Positions 24,222-33,693 are shown, numbered from the stretch's first letter. The stretch: 61,899 nucleotides of DNA from Treponema sp. C6A8 (GCF_000619925.1 NZ_JHVB01000014.1:1-61899); one strand, 5' to 3'. Notes: generated by a model from the sequence alone, not told the origin. Made by a program: numbers and translations.

Positions 24222-25246
24222 TTTGACTTCCTCTTATACTGCCCTACTCCAGAATCGCCGAACCTTAATGCCTTATTGTAAACTTCCAGGGCAGTTCTCA
24301 GAAGACCTGTCATCATTACAGCGCCAGAACCTTCTCCGAGTGCCATAGCCCCATCAATCAAAGGAGAAAAATCTGCTCCAAGCTCAGCACAGATTTTTTC
24401 AGCCAAAGGCTCGCGACTTCTATGTGACGGAATCAAATAATGACCTGCATCTTTTTCCATTTTTACTGCCGCCAAAGCCGCTGTTAAACTGATGGCTCCA
24501 TCAAGGATTACTGGAAGTCCAACTTTTTTAGCTCCGAGATAAACTCCTACCATTCCGGCAATATCAAAGCCACCCACGCATTCTAAAACTTCATGGGCAG
24601 ATTTATTATATAAATCATATTTTTTTATCGCAGCATCAACTACACAGATTTTTCGTTGCAAACCTTGGTCAGAAAGTCCTGCTCCTCTCCCGCAAACTTC
24701 TTCTGCACTCAAGCCTAAAAGTCCGGCTGCAACTGCAGCACTCGTCGTCGTGTTCCCAATTCCCATTTCACCAATGCAGACAGCATCATATTTTTTTTTG
24801 CAATCCTCAGCAAGTGAAATGCCAGTTTGAATGGCAGACTGGCATTCCACCCAGGTCATAGCTGCTTCCTTAGCAAAATTACGAGTCCCGGCACGAATTT
24901 TTCTGTCTAAAACATCAGGAATTTCTTCTGTAACTGCAATTCCCATATCAACAGCAAGCACATCAATTCCAAGAGCCTTAGCCATAACTCCTGCAGAAGT
25001 ATTCCCTTCCGCAATATTTCTGGCACAAATTGCCGTGACTTCCTGTCCCGACTGACTCACACCTTCTTCAACAACTCCGTTATCAGCGCATAAAACAAGG
25101 AGAGCGACCTTATCCAGCTTTGGGTAAATAGAATTTTGAATCACACCAAGTTTAGCCGTCAATTCTTCGAAACGTCCCATGCTATCAAGCGGTTTTGAAA
25201 TACAATCCCAGTTTTCCTTAATCTGATTGAAAATCGATTTACTCAT
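24218..25246 (-). CDS. cobT: nicotinate-nucleotide-dimethylbenzimidazole phosphoribosyltransferase
   Basis: 342 residues from the chosen ATG at 25246 (MSKSIFNQIKENWDCISKPL). SMGRFEELTAKLG, CADNGVVEEGVSQSGQEVT, GEMGIGNTTTSAAV, ILDGAISLTAALAA, GEGSGAVMMTGLL are all CobT motifs, including the late catalytic Glu. It activates the lower ligand as alpha-ribazole phosphate. An earlier in-frame start at 25276 would overlap cobQ by 38 nt; 25246 gives the ATGAGTAA coupling and is preferred. Confidence 0.92.
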   Translation of the reverse strand: MSKSIFNQIKENWDCISKPLDSMGRFEELTAKLGVIQNSIYPKLDKVALLVLCADNGVVEEGVSQSGQEVTAICARNIAEGNTSAGVMAKALGIDVLAVDMGIAVTEEIPDVLDRKIRAGTRNFAKEAAMTWVECQSAIQTGISLAEDCKKKYDAVCIGEMGIGNTTTSAAVAAGLLGLSAEEVCGRGAGLSDQGLQRKICVVDAAIKKYDLYNKSAHEVLECVGGFDIAGMVGVYLGAKKVGLPVILDGAISLTAALAAVKMEKDAGHYLIPSHRSREPLAEKICAELGADFSPLIDGAMALGEGSGAVMMTGLLRTALEVYNKALRFGDSGVGQYKRKSK

Positions 25247-27815
25247 TGTCTGCCGCCTTTTTCCCGGAAAGTCCAAGAATTTTATAGATTGCAGTCATAT
25301 CAAGACTTTTACGAAGAGTATCTGCGAGCAAATCATACTGAGCTTCCTTGAAAGCATTAAAATTCTGCTCGCGACTACCAGTCTCCACTCCCAGAACCAC
25401 GCCTTTCTTTTCTGCAAGTGCCTTTGCAAAAGACCAGGCAATATCGCCCGCATCGAAAAATCCGTGAATATAAGTTCCGAGCACATTGCAACTACCAGTA
25501 TCCACCGCGCCGGCAGAAGGCAGAGTCACACCGGAATGTGCATCTTTCACGCCCCAGACGGCATTTTTTATCTCATTACCGCTCTCATCCAGGCTTTTTC
25601 CCGCATGGATTTCATATCCTGTCACAGTTTTTCCATTCAAAAAGTCAAAAAATCCGCCCGCGCCTTCAATTTTACGGCTAACCTGAGTCGTTACTTTTTC
25701 CCCTTCAAGCTCCGTAGTCAGCTTCAAAAGACCAAGACCTTCTTCACGACTACCAGATTCCACTTCAACGCCCGCCGGGTCACTAACCCATTCACCAAGC
25801 ATCTGAAAACCGCCGCAGATTCCCATCACGACCCCGCCGCCACCGGCAAAGTCAGTCACCGCGTCAGCAAGGCCGCACTCTTTAAGCCAGCGCAAATCAC
25901 CAATCGTATTCTTGCTGCCCGGAAGAATAATCATATCAGGGGAAAGAGATCTGAGTTCCGACGTCTTATCAATATAGGAAATCGAAAGTCCCTGACCCGC
26001 AAACTGGTCAAAAACCGAAAAGTCGCTGAAATTGGAAATATGAGGCAGCCGAATTACGCAGATTTTGACGCCCGCGCCGGCAGGAGACACTGAAGCCCCG
26101 GCAGGAGACACACTTCCAAACCTCTCCGTCAAACTATCCTCATCATCAAGGCTCACCTTCATATAAGGCACCACACCAGTCACCGGCGCCCCGCCCCGAG
26201 CCTCAAGCTCCCGTAAGCCCGGCTCCAGCAGCGAAACATCCCCGCGGAACTTATTAATCACAAGCCCCTTCACTCGCGCCCTCTCGCTCTCTGTCAGCAA
26301 ATCCAGCGTTCCCAAAAGCTGGGCAAAAACCCCGCCCCGGTCAATATCGCCCACAAGAAGCACCGGCGCATCCACCATCTCGGCAAGCCCCATGTTCACA
26401 ATGTCATTTTCCCTAAGGTTAATTTCAGCAGGACTTCCCGCCCCCTCAATCACGATGACATCCTTTTCCTCACTCAGCTGCCTGAAGGCCTCCACCACCT
26501 CCGGCACCAGCCCCTTCTTATATTCAAAATAGTCGCGAGCATCCATATTCGCCACGACCTTTCCTTTCACAATCACCTGCGATTTTCTGTCGCTTGTCGG
26601 CTTAAGCAGAATGGGGTTCATCAGCACATTAGGTTCAATCCCCGCCGCTTCCGCCTGCATAACCTGCGCACGCCCCATCTCAAAACCGTCCGCCGTCACA
26701 AAAGAATTGAGCGCCATATTCTGAGATTTAAAAGGCGCCACCCGCCAGCCGTCCTGCTTCAAAATCCTGCACAGCCCCGCCACCAGAAGGCTCTTCCCCG
26801 CACTGGACATGGTACCTTGAATCATTATTAACGAGGGGGAAGCCTTTCCCTTACCGAAAATCGAAGAAGCGTTAAAACCGACAGTCCGTCGTGACTGTCG
26901 GTTAGCTTCATCGATAGAACGGTTCGGCAAGCTATGCTTGCCGCGCGTAAGCACTTCGTTGCTCGCCACCCCTTCAACTAGGCACGAGCAAAGCAGGTGC
27001 GTATGCTCGTGGCCCCCTAAAACCCCCGGAAAATCTATCTTCAATCTCGCCGTCTCCGGCTCAAATTCATCATCCTTTATCCCGTAAAGCCCCTGAATAA
27101 AATTCCCGCAAAAAATCTCATCCGGCTTACCAGTGCGCACAATCTTCCCGTCGCCCACGCAGACAACAAAGTCCGCCACCGCCTTTACCAGCTCCAGCTC
27201 ATGAAGGCTCATAATCACAGCCTTCTTTTCCTCTTTGGCAAGCCTTTTAATCACGCGGATTAAATCAATTTTATAGCGCATATCAAGAAAGGAAGTCGGC
27301 TCATCAAGAATAATAATCTCTGTGTCCTGGGCAATCGCTCGGGCAAGCATAATCCTCTGCTTCTGACCGTCACTCAGCTTACAAAACTGCTTTTCAGAAA
27401 GCTCTTGAGCTCCCACAATCTTAATCGCACGTTCTACCCTGGCCTTATCCTCTTCTTTCAAAAGTCCAAGATGCCCCGTGTAAGGATAGCGGGCACTTTC
27501 CACCACCTCCCGGCAGCTCATAAATTCCGGCTTGATTTTTTCAGTCATCACCATAGAAAGGTGGCGGGCACTTTCAAGTTCGCTGAAGTCTTCTGCATCC
27601 TTCCCCAGTACAAAAATCTTTCCGCCCAAGGCCTCCAGTTCACGAGTAAGAGTCTTTAATATTGTAGATTTTCCGCTGCCGTTTGGGCCAATCAGGCAAA
27701 GAATTTCCCCTGCCTTTACAGCAAGGCTAACTCCGCCCACAACAACTTCTTTTTCATATCCCGCAGCAAGTTCAGAGGTTTTCAGTATATATTCAAAGTT
27801 ATTATTATTTTCCAT
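25239..27815 (-). CDS. cobQ: ABC-transporter ATPase fused to cobyric acid synthase
   Basis: 858 residues. Residues ~7-255 are a BtuD/FecE-type ABC ATPase: GPNGSGKST Walker A (43-51), LSDGQKQR signature, IIILDEPTS Walker B. Residues ~258-328 are a linker encoded by palindromic DNA. Residues ~329-858 are CobQ: IQGTMSSAGKSLL P-loop, FKSQNMALNS, EGAGSPAEINLRENDIVNMG, and a glutaminase half with GICGGFQMLGEW (nucleophile Cys) and GTYIHGFFD. CobQ amidates adenosylcobyrinic acid diamide. No permease or binding-protein gene is adjacent. SPAG duplications (VSPAGASVSPAGAG) sit between its halves. Confidence 0.92.
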   Translation of the reverse strand: MENNNNFEYILKTSELAAGYEKEVVVGGVSLAVKAGEILCLIGPNGSGKSTILKTLTRELEALGGKIFVLGKDAEDFSELESARHLSMVMTEKIKPEFMSCREVVESARYPYTGHLGLLKEEDKARVERAIKIVGAQELSEKQFCKLSDGQKQRIMLARAIAQDTEIIILDEPTSFLDMRYKIDLIRVIKRLAKEEKKAVIMSLHELELVKAVADFVVCVGDGKIVRTGKPDEIFCGNFIQGLYGIKDDEFEPETARLKIDFPGVLGGHEHTHLLCSCLVEGVASNEVLTRGKHSLPNRSIDEANRQSRRTVGFNASSIFGKGKASPSLIMIQGTMSSAGKSLLVAGLCRILKQDGWRVAPFKSQNMALNSFVTADGFEMGRAQVMQAEAAGIEPNVLMNPILLKPTSDRKSQVIVKGKVVANMDARDYFEYKKGLVPEVVEAFRQLSEEKDVIVIEGAGSPAEINLRENDIVNMGLAEMVDAPVLLVGDIDRGGVFAQLLGTLDLLTESERARVKGLVINKFRGDVSLLEPGLRELEARGGAPVTGVVPYMKVSLDDEDSLTERFGSVSPAGASVSPAGAGVKICVIRLPHISNFSDFSVFDQFAGQGLSISYIDKTSELRSLSPDMIILPGSKNTIGDLRWLKECGLADAVTDFAGGGGVVMGICGGFQMLGEWVSDPAGVEVESGSREEGLGLLKLTTELEGEKVTTQVSRKIEGAGGFFDFLNGKTVTGYEIHAGKSLDESGNEIKNAVWGVKDAHSGVTLPSAGAVDTGSCNVLGTYIHGFFDAGDIAWSFAKALAEKKGVVLGVETGSREQNFNAFKEAQYDLLADTLRKSLDMTAIYKILGLSGKKAADNE
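26876..27013. repeat. palindromic element inside the fusion gene
   Basis: Three inverted repeats lie within 138 bp of coding sequence: AACCGACAGTC/GACTGTCGGTT (26876-26903), CGGCAAGC/GCTTGCCG (26925-26943) and GGCACGAGCA/TGCTCGTGGC (26981-27013, one mismatch). They encode the polar linker between the ABC ATPase and CobQ (GVASNEVLTRGKHSLPNRS and on). The style matches the intergenic repeats at 3296 and 10099. Confidence 0.6.
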
Positions 27816-27817
27816 AC

Positions 27818-28921
27818 TTAATACAAATTACGCATTCCGACGCCAAAAACCCAGCGGCCGTCCCTTACCATTGTGTCTAAATTGTGATTTTTCCTCCATT
27901 TCCATTCGTAAAAAACTCCAGTTTTCAAACGAATATCTGATTTACCAATGTTTATAAGGGAAAGCCCCAATTTAAGATTTAAAGTTTCATAAATGTTTTC
28001 ATCTTTTGTAAAATCCTTGTCGGTATATTCTGTTTTATCTGGTTGTATATTATTCTGACTTACATCATTCTGATGAATTCTGTTATATGTAAAGCGGAAA
28101 GATGTTGCCAGCATATTAAAAAAACCGAACATTATTGTAACATCCAGATAATTGTCCGAGAAAGCAAAATCGTTATAGGACATTTTATATCCGGCTGTCC
28201 TTATGGCAGAGTCATTATAAGAATATGAGCGATAGTTTATATCTGTATTAAGCCAGCCAAAATAAATCGGAGCGTACAGAACTTCTAAATGTGCAGAAAA
28301 GAAACTTCCGACAGGCGTATAAAGAGTTCCAGAAAAATAAGGTCTAAAAATATTTGTGTACTGATTCTGTTCACAATCACGATACCTCATATTTTCATTA
28401 AATAAGTCCAGATAAGGATATCCGTAATGTAAATCTACCATTTCATATCGATAGTTTAGTCCTGGTTCAAGAGTAAAATAACTTGAATTATTTTTCTTTG
28501 ATTTGAATTTATATGCCAGAGGAACTATTTTAAAATCAAATGCAGTATCTTTTCTATTATAAAATACATAGTTTTCGCTTACGGTAACTTCATTGTCCTT
28601 ATCTGTATAAAGTGAACTGCCGTAATTAAACAAAAACTTGGAAGAAAGCCATTCATCGGCTGTCCAGTTGTAGCGGAGATTAAAATAAGTAATGCTTCCG
28701 TTATTTGTAGGTTCGCAGCCCAAATCAAATCCAAATGGAAGATTATGGATAAAAGAAATAACCTTTATAAAGAGATTATCATTTTTTTTATCATCTTCCT
28801 CAACATTAAGAGATTCTTCAATCGGAAGGTTTGCCTCCTGCGAAAAAAGCTTTGAAAAAGAAAGAATTAACAGAAAAACAATGTTGAGTTTTTTGAACTT
28901 CTTAAGAGAACTCTGAGCCAT
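27818..28921 (-). CDS. secreted, probable outer-membrane beta-barrel protein
   Basis: 367 residues, family not recognised. A signal peptide is clear: basic start (SSLKKFKKL), hydrophobic NIVFLLILSFSKL and a probable cut after FSQ. The rest is rich in aromatic-polar alternation typical of outer-membrane strands (YFNLRYNWTADEW, YFTLEPGLNYRYEMVDL, MFGFFNMLATSFRFTYNR) and ends in aromatic GVGMRNLY, a beta-barrel end signal. It is only 2 nt upstream of the ABC-cobQ gene on the same strand, so it may head that operon; a role in corrinoid uptake is conceivable but unproven. Confidence 0.65.
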   Translation of the reverse strand: MAQSSLKKFKKLNIVFLLILSFSKLFSQEANLPIEESLNVEEDDKKNDNLFIKVISFIHNLPFGFDLGCEPTNNGSITYFNLRYNWTADEWLSSKFLFNYGSSLYTDKDNEVTVSENYVFYNRKDTAFDFKIVPLAYKFKSKKNNSSYFTLEPGLNYRYEMVDLHYGYPYLDLFNENMRYRDCEQNQYTNIFRPYFSGTLYTPVGSFFSAHLEVLYAPIYFGWLNTDINYRSYSYNDSAIRTAGYKMSYNDFAFSDNYLDVTIMFGFFNMLATSFRFTYNRIHQNDVSQNNIQPDKTEYTDKDFTKDENIYETLNLKLGLSLINIGKSDIRLKTGVFYEWKWRKNHNLDTMVRDGRWVFGVGMRNLY

Positions 28922-28953
28922 GAAATCATTATATCATAATATTCAATAATGAT

Positions 28954-30756
28954 TTACTTTTGATTGGTATTAAACTCCATGAAAATCGTATTTGTCTCAA
29001 AAGAATAAACATATTTAAAGTTATCTGTCAGTTTCAGGGCAAACCAGGTTCCAAGGTTGGCAAGTCTGTCTACTTCTTTGGATTTATTGAGGGCTGCAAT
29101 ACGCTTTCCTACATCATATTTAGGGCAGTTGTCCTGCAAGCGGATAATGAGTTTATTTTCCGAGAAGACTGCGCGAACATCTATCAAAGGAGAACGTTTT
29201 TTATTCATAGGAAAACCGTATTTTACAGTGTTAGAAGCCATTTCCTCAAAACAAACTGCCGCCCTGTTTCCGATTTTTTCATCAATTTTGTGACCGTTAC
29301 AGAAGGTGCTTATCATTTCTGTTGTTAAAGAAACATCTTCCATATTCCTTATATCCAAAGCGATAATATCTCCTGGCGGAATCTGGAATTCATCTGGAAG
29401 ATTAAGATAATCTTCTGCTTTTGGTCTGAAATGCTTGGTTTTTATTACATAATAGAACCAGATACTTACCAGTGAAAGTAAATCACTTAATGTGTAGCAG
29501 AGTAATACTCCGTAAACTCCGAATAAGACACCAAGTACAAGGCTGCTGACAATCGGGAATACAACGGTTGATGTGATAATCATAATCCTCATGCTGCCCA
29601 TTTTCTGAATCCTCTGCAAATAACTAATTCTTGAACGAACAAGTGCCTGCAAGGGTGTTTGAAGGGCAACACCGATTATCGTAATCCAGATAAAATGAGT
29701 AAGCTGACCTCCCTCCGGCGAATAGAACTTTGCAATCTGGTATGAAAGAGTTATGAGAATAAAGCTGACTGCGCCGCAGAATATTGCGCAGGTTGAATGA
29801 ACCTTTTTTCCAAGAATATACTCGGCTTCGGCATTTTTTTCTCCATAATATATTCCTGTAAGTAGGCCTACAGTATCTGCAAGTCCAACCGCAAAAATTT
29901 CTGAAAGCTCGCAGATGTTTCCGCGGACAGACATAGCAGACATGGCCATTGTACCGCCGTAAAACAAAACAAGCTTGTTTACAAAAACAGGACGGATAAC
30001 ATTACCTAAACGTCGCCATGCCTTTTCTGTTCCGTAAGAAAGCCAGTTGAAGAACTCTTTGATATTTGTCTTTAATCTTACAAAGTGAAGGTAATGAGAT
30101 TTGCTCGCAAAATGAAAGATCAAAATTATAAGACGAGCATATCTTGAAACAGAAGATGCCAGGGCAATTCCAAAAAGCCCCAGGTTCATTTTTACAGCAA
30201 GGAAATCCAGAGCAATATCCATTACGGCATCTATGTTTGAAGAAATTACTACGCGTTTACGTCCGTTATCAATTTGAAGAGCAGGAGCCAATACGGCACA
30301 AAGGATAAAGGCTGGTATACCAAGACCAATTCCGCGCACGTAGTCTGAAACTCCGGTAAGAAGAACCGCATCTTTTCCCGAGGCACCAAGAACCGTGGCG
30401 ATTGCATTTGATCCAAATACGACACCAGCCATTGAAAGCAGCGAGAAGATAGCTGAAATATAAAAGGTAGTACAGAAAATGCGGTTATATTCCTGTACAT
30501 TTCCACGTCCAAGTTCCTGAGAACAGATTGTAGACATGCCGGTTGCAAAAAGTCCAAAGAAAATTGCAATAATGCTGAAAATCGGGTAAGCAATACCAAA
30601 AGCTGCCATTTCTTCTGAAGACATCATACGGCTTACAACAATACCGTCAATCAGCACACTTCCTACAGCCGAAAGTTCAATAAAGGAAGCTGCCAGAAAG
30701 TTATCCATGAATATTTTGTTGATAATATTCCAACGGTTAGAACTATTCTTCTTCAT
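28954..30756 (-). CDS. MATE-family transporter fused to a GHKL ATPase domain
   Basis: 600 residues. Residues ~1-450 are a MATE exporter with about twelve membrane segments (FIELSAVGSVLIDGIVVSRM, later ALQTPLQALVRSR). Residues ~470-600 are a soluble HATPase domain of the anti-sigma-factor/RsbW kind: AAVCFEEMASNTVKYG is the N-box, then IDVRAVFSENKLIIRLQDN with the G1-box Asp, and LANLGTWFALKLTDN for the G2 region. MATE proteins normally end after the membrane part. A joined ATP-binding switch domain suggests regulation of, or signalling by, the transporter. Confidence 0.85.
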   Translation of the reverse strand: MKKNSSNRWNIINKIFMDNFLAASFIELSAVGSVLIDGIVVSRMMSSEEMAAFGIAYPIFSIIAIFFGLFATGMSTICSQELGRGNVQEYNRIFCTTFYISAIFSLLSMAGVVFGSNAIATVLGASGKDAVLLTGVSDYVRGIGLGIPAFILCAVLAPALQIDNGRKRVVISSNIDAVMDIALDFLAVKMNLGLFGIALASSVSRYARLIILIFHFASKSHYLHFVRLKTNIKEFFNWLSYGTEKAWRRLGNVIRPVFVNKLVLFYGGTMAMSAMSVRGNICELSEIFAVGLADTVGLLTGIYYGEKNAEAEYILGKKVHSTCAIFCGAVSFILITLSYQIAKFYSPEGGQLTHFIWITIIGVALQTPLQALVRSRISYLQRIQKMGSMRIMIITSTVVFPIVSSLVLGVLFGVYGVLLCYTLSDLLSLVSIWFYYVIKTKHFRPKAEDYLNLPDEFQIPPGDIIALDIRNMEDVSLTTEMISTFCNGHKIDEKIGNRAAVCFEEMASNTVKYGFPMNKKRSPLIDVRAVFSENKLIIRLQDNCPKYDVGKRIAALNKSKEVDRLANLGTWFALKLTDNFKYVYSFETNTIFMEFNTNQK

Positions 30757-30814
30757 CCTTTAAATTATAACATCAATTCTTAGTTTTATATAAAAAATAT
30801 GAAGATTTACCTTT

Positions 30815-31792
30815 TTATCTCAATATGGCAAAAGCCGTTTCAGCCGCATAACAAAGCAGCATAATAATTCCCTCTACCCTTCCTATCTGTTTTTTTGTAA
30901 TTGAAAAAATCCATACAAGAATACTGATAAGAATCAAAACTGCCATATCATAAACTGATGCCGCATTAACACTGACCGGATGAATTGATGCAGAAATACC
31001 CAATATAAATAGAAGATTAAAAAGATTTGAACCAACTACATTACCAACGGCAAGATCAGTTTCTCCTTTTTTCGCAGCAACGATTGAAGTTACAAGCTCG
31101 GGAAGTGAAGTTCCAACAGCAACTACCGTAAGACCGATAAGAGTCTCTGTCATTCCAAAAAAACGGGCAATATTCTGGGCGCTATAGACAACAGCTTTAC
31201 CGCCCGCAGTAATACAAATAAGTCCAAGAATAATAAAGAGAATACACTGCCAGAGAGGAAGTGATTTTATGCCGTCATCCTCAACAGGATTTTTTTTGGC
31301 ATCAAAAATAAGGTAAATAATATAAAGCACAAAAACAAACAGAAGGCTCAATGCAAGTGCGCGACTAACAAATCCTGCATTATCACTCATATTAATAGAA
31401 AGGAAATTACCACTTATAAGAACTGGCAGCGAAACAACCAGAAAAACTGCAATTGTTGAAAGAATAGAAAAAGGAAAGTCCCTCTTAATTATTACAGAAT
31501 CAACTGGCACACTGTGAATTACCGCACAAAATCCCAGAACACCAAGAAGATTAATCAGATTTGAACCGACAACATTACTGACCGCAATCTCATTTGAGCC
31601 AGCAAGCGCTGCCGAAGTACTTACAGCAAGTTCCGGCATGCTTGTCCCCAGAGCTACTATCGTAAGTCCGATAATCAGCGATGGAACCTTAAAAATACGG
31701 GCAAGTGCAGAACTTCCGTCTACAAAAACATCAGCACCCTTAACCAAACCGACAAAACCTATTATCAAAATTGCAATATTTAAAAAAATCAT
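30815..31792 (-). CDS. calcium/sodium antiporter (YrbG type)
   Basis: 325 residues with ten to eleven membrane segments. The two alpha-repeats of the CaCA superfamily are plain: ALGTSMPELAVSTSAALAGS with VVGSNLINLL, and AVGTSLPELVTSIVAAKKGE with VVGSNLFNLL. The GTSxPE and GSNxxN motifs form the cation site. It exchanges Ca2+ (or K+) for Na+ across the inner membrane. It is divergent from the TetR gene, which may control both. Confidence 0.9.
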   Translation of the reverse strand: MIFLNIAILIIGFVGLVKGADVFVDGSSALARIFKVPSLIIGLTIVALGTSMPELAVSTSAALAGSNEIAVSNVVGSNLINLLGVLGFCAVIHSVPVDSVIIKRDFPFSILSTIAVFLVVSLPVLISGNFLSINMSDNAGFVSRALALSLLFVFVLYIIYLIFDAKKNPVEDDGIKSLPLWQCILFIILGLICITAGGKAVVYSAQNIARFFGMTETLIGLTVVAVGTSLPELVTSIVAAKKGETDLAVGNVVGSNLFNLLFILGISASIHPVSVNAASVYDMAVLILISILVWIFSITKKQIGRVEGIIMLLCYAAETAFAILR

Positions 31793-31880
31793 TTCTAACT
31801 CCAGGCAATCTATATTCGCAATTTATATAATTTCAGTCAATAATCCTGCAAAGAGGGTTCCCTTATCCCAAAAATAATAC

Positions 31881-31918
31881 TTGATTTTATAATTTAACAA
31901 TGTTATATTATCATTGTT
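31881..31918. promoter_or_regulatory. tetR-type promoter with overlapping operator
   Basis: TTGATT (31881-31886), 17 nt, TATATT (31904-31909). An inverted repeat AACAATG-N9-CATTGTT (31896-31918) covers the -10 box, a typical TetR autoregulatory operator. Confidence 0.6.
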
Positions 31919-31938
31919 ATATCAACAAGGAAACTGTT

Positions 31939-32538
31939 ATGAGAAACGCGAATCCAGATATTATTCCACTTATTAAAAGCAAAACTCTAGAACTGCTCAT
32001 GGAAAAAAATCCTGACAGTATAGGAATGCGTGATATAGCTGCCTGCTGCAAGGTAACTGCAACTACAATTTATCACTACTACAAAGATAAAGAGGCGCTG
32101 TTTCAGTCTATTGGGCTGGACTGTCTTAGGGAATTGAACCAACGGATTGTAAAGAATGCAGAAGAAAAACAAAAACCCCGCGAAAAAATTCTTGCTGCGA
32201 TAAATGCCTTCCGTGACTGGTGTTTTGAAAATCCCAGACGCGCCTTACTTGTCATGCAGGGAATAAAAAGCGCAGATGATGCAAGTCCTGAAATTATAGA
32301 AGAATTTTATGTTTGTAACCGAACAGGTGAAAGCCTTCTTAAATCAGCTATTGCCGAAGGAGATGCACTTTCAGACAACCCGCGCCTTGATGTAGGACTT
32401 CTTGTTTTCGGACTTTGGGGCTGTATAGAATCAGTTATTCTTAAAAAAAGTGATGTTGAATATTGGGAAGACGGCAAAACTTATACAGACCGCTTTATCA
32501 GTTTATGGATGAAAAGCATATTTAAGGAAGAATATTAA
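31939..32538 (+). CDS. TetR family transcriptional regulator
   Basis: 199 residues from the ATG at 31939, chosen because AAGGA lies 8 nt upstream; an earlier TTG is less likely. The N-terminal helix-turn-helix is ...NPDSIGMRDIAACCKVTATT, then IYHYYKDKEALFQSIG, standard for TetR. The remaining helical domain binds an unknown ligand. The inverted repeat over its promoter indicates autoregulation, and a secreted protein gene follows by 26 nt. Confidence 0.88.
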   Translation: MRNANPDIIPLIKSKTLELLMEKNPDSIGMRDIAACCKVTATTIYHYYKDKEALFQSIGLDCLRELNQRIVKNAEEKQKPREKILAAINAFRDWCFENPRRALLVMQGIKSADDASPEIIEEFYVCNRTGESLLKSAIAEGDALSDNPRLDVGLLVFGLWGCIESVILKKSDVEYWEDGKTYTDRFISLWMKSIFKEEY

Positions 32539-32564
32539 ATTTCAAAAATAAAGAGAGGTTCAAA

Positions 32565-33185
32565 ATGAAAAGATTTTCGTTGATTTGTCTGATTTTCTTA
32601 GGCGCAATAAGCGCTTTTGCACGTGAAATTAAAATTTCGGTATTACCAGGCCAAAACTGGAGCAGTAAGCACAGTCCTCAGTTTGCAATCTGGCTTGAAG
32701 ATACAGAGGGTAATTACATAGAAACTCTTTATGTCACAGAAAAAGCCAGTAAAAAAAGCTGGATTTTTGCACCAAAAGAAGGTCGTCCCGAATCGCTTCC
32801 AATATGGTATCACTCTTCAAAAAAAGATTTTATAAAAGGCCAGGAGAAAAATGCAATTTTGCCACTCGATGCAGTTACCGGGGCAACACCTAAAACAGGA
32901 ATTCAGCTTTCCAAAACTATTCCAGATAAGCCTTGTATAATTAAGGCAGAGTTTAATGTGAGTTTTGACTACAACGATACCTACACAAAATCAAATTCAT
33001 CGGTTAACGGTCAGCCTTCAGTCCTTTATGAGGCAAAAATTTCTGAAAATGCAGATGAAGAAATATCACTTACATATTCCGGCACAGGCTCTGTCGATGG
33101 CACTGACGGCAAGATCTATAAAACCACTCCGGGACTTACCACAGCGATATCAATCATAAAAAGCATAATTCTTAAAGTCTTGTAG
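32565..33185 (+). CDS. secreted DUF2271-like protein
   Basis: 206 residues. Signal peptide: MKRFSLICLIFLGAISAFA, cut before REIKI. The mature part has FAIWLEDTEGNYIETLYVTE, RPESLPIWYH and DAVTGATPKTG, features of DUF2271 periplasmic proteins, which are often found with flavin-based redox systems. AGAGAGG precedes the ATG. Likely co-transcribed with the TetR gene. Its 3' end overlaps the convergent YiiX-like gene by 14 nt. Confidence 0.65.
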   Translation: MKRFSLICLIFLGAISAFAREIKISVLPGQNWSSKHSPQFAIWLEDTEGNYIETLYVTEKASKKSWIFAPKEGRPESLPIWYHSSKKDFIKGQEKNAILPLDAVTGATPKTGIQLSKTIPDKPCIIKAEFNVSFDYNDTYTKSNSSVNGQPSVLYEAKISENADEEISLTYSGTGSVDGTDGKIYKTTPGLTTAISIIKSIILKVL

Positions 33186-33693
33186 TAAGCTTTCCAATGA
33201 ATTTGAGTTTTTCTGATTTAGCAAGCTGACTTGGATTTGTACCGGGAAGATTAAGAGGAACAGGCAAACCTAACTCTTCGTAGTATTTCTTCCAATAATC
33301 AGAAATTTCATTTTCACCATCACCGAACTTCATTGGAATTGTATCAAAAATAGGAAGTATTTGGGCAATATACTGAGAACAATAAAACTTTTCATTATCA
33401 GGATAAAAGCTGTGATTATACTCGGCGCCCAAATATCTTTCTGCCTGCTCTTTGATGCTTTTTGCATCAATAACAGGATAGCGATAAATAAAAACCTCCA
33501 GTTTACCTTCTGACAAATAGTCTTCAAGCTTCTGTTTAGCAACCCCACGCTTTCTTGTTGCATGATAAATCATACCATCAAAATAAATTCCAACATGACT
33601 GTAATCTTCAGTTGTTTCGATAATTGCTTTTGAGAAATCTGATTCGTCACTCATAAACAAGAGATCACCGTTTTGTAATAAGGTTTTTTCCAT
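33172..33693 (-). CDS. YiiX-type permuted NlpC/P60 cysteine hydrolase
   Basis: 173 residues. LLQNGDLLFMSDESDF, YSHVGIYFDGMIYHA (catalytic His in SHVGI) and EKFYCSQYIAQIL (catalytic Cys in YCSQ) are the permuted papain-like amidase pattern of the YiiX/YebB family. No signal peptide. Substrate is likely an amide or thioester in lipid or cell wall; unknown here. Confidence 0.8.
   Translation of the reverse strand: MEKTLLQNGDLLFMSDESDFSKAIIETTEDYSHVGIYFDGMIYHATRKRGVAKQKLEDYLSEGKLEVFIYRYPVIDAKSIKEQAERYLGAEYNHSFYPDNEKFYCSQYIAQILPIFDTIPMKFGDGENEISDYWKKYYEELGLPVPLNLPGTNPSQLAKSEKLKFIGKLTTRL

Noticed and set aside
25227..26093. 288-codon plus-strand frame
   Set aside because: Antisense to the CobQ C-terminal half, which has clear active-site motifs; long only because of base composition.
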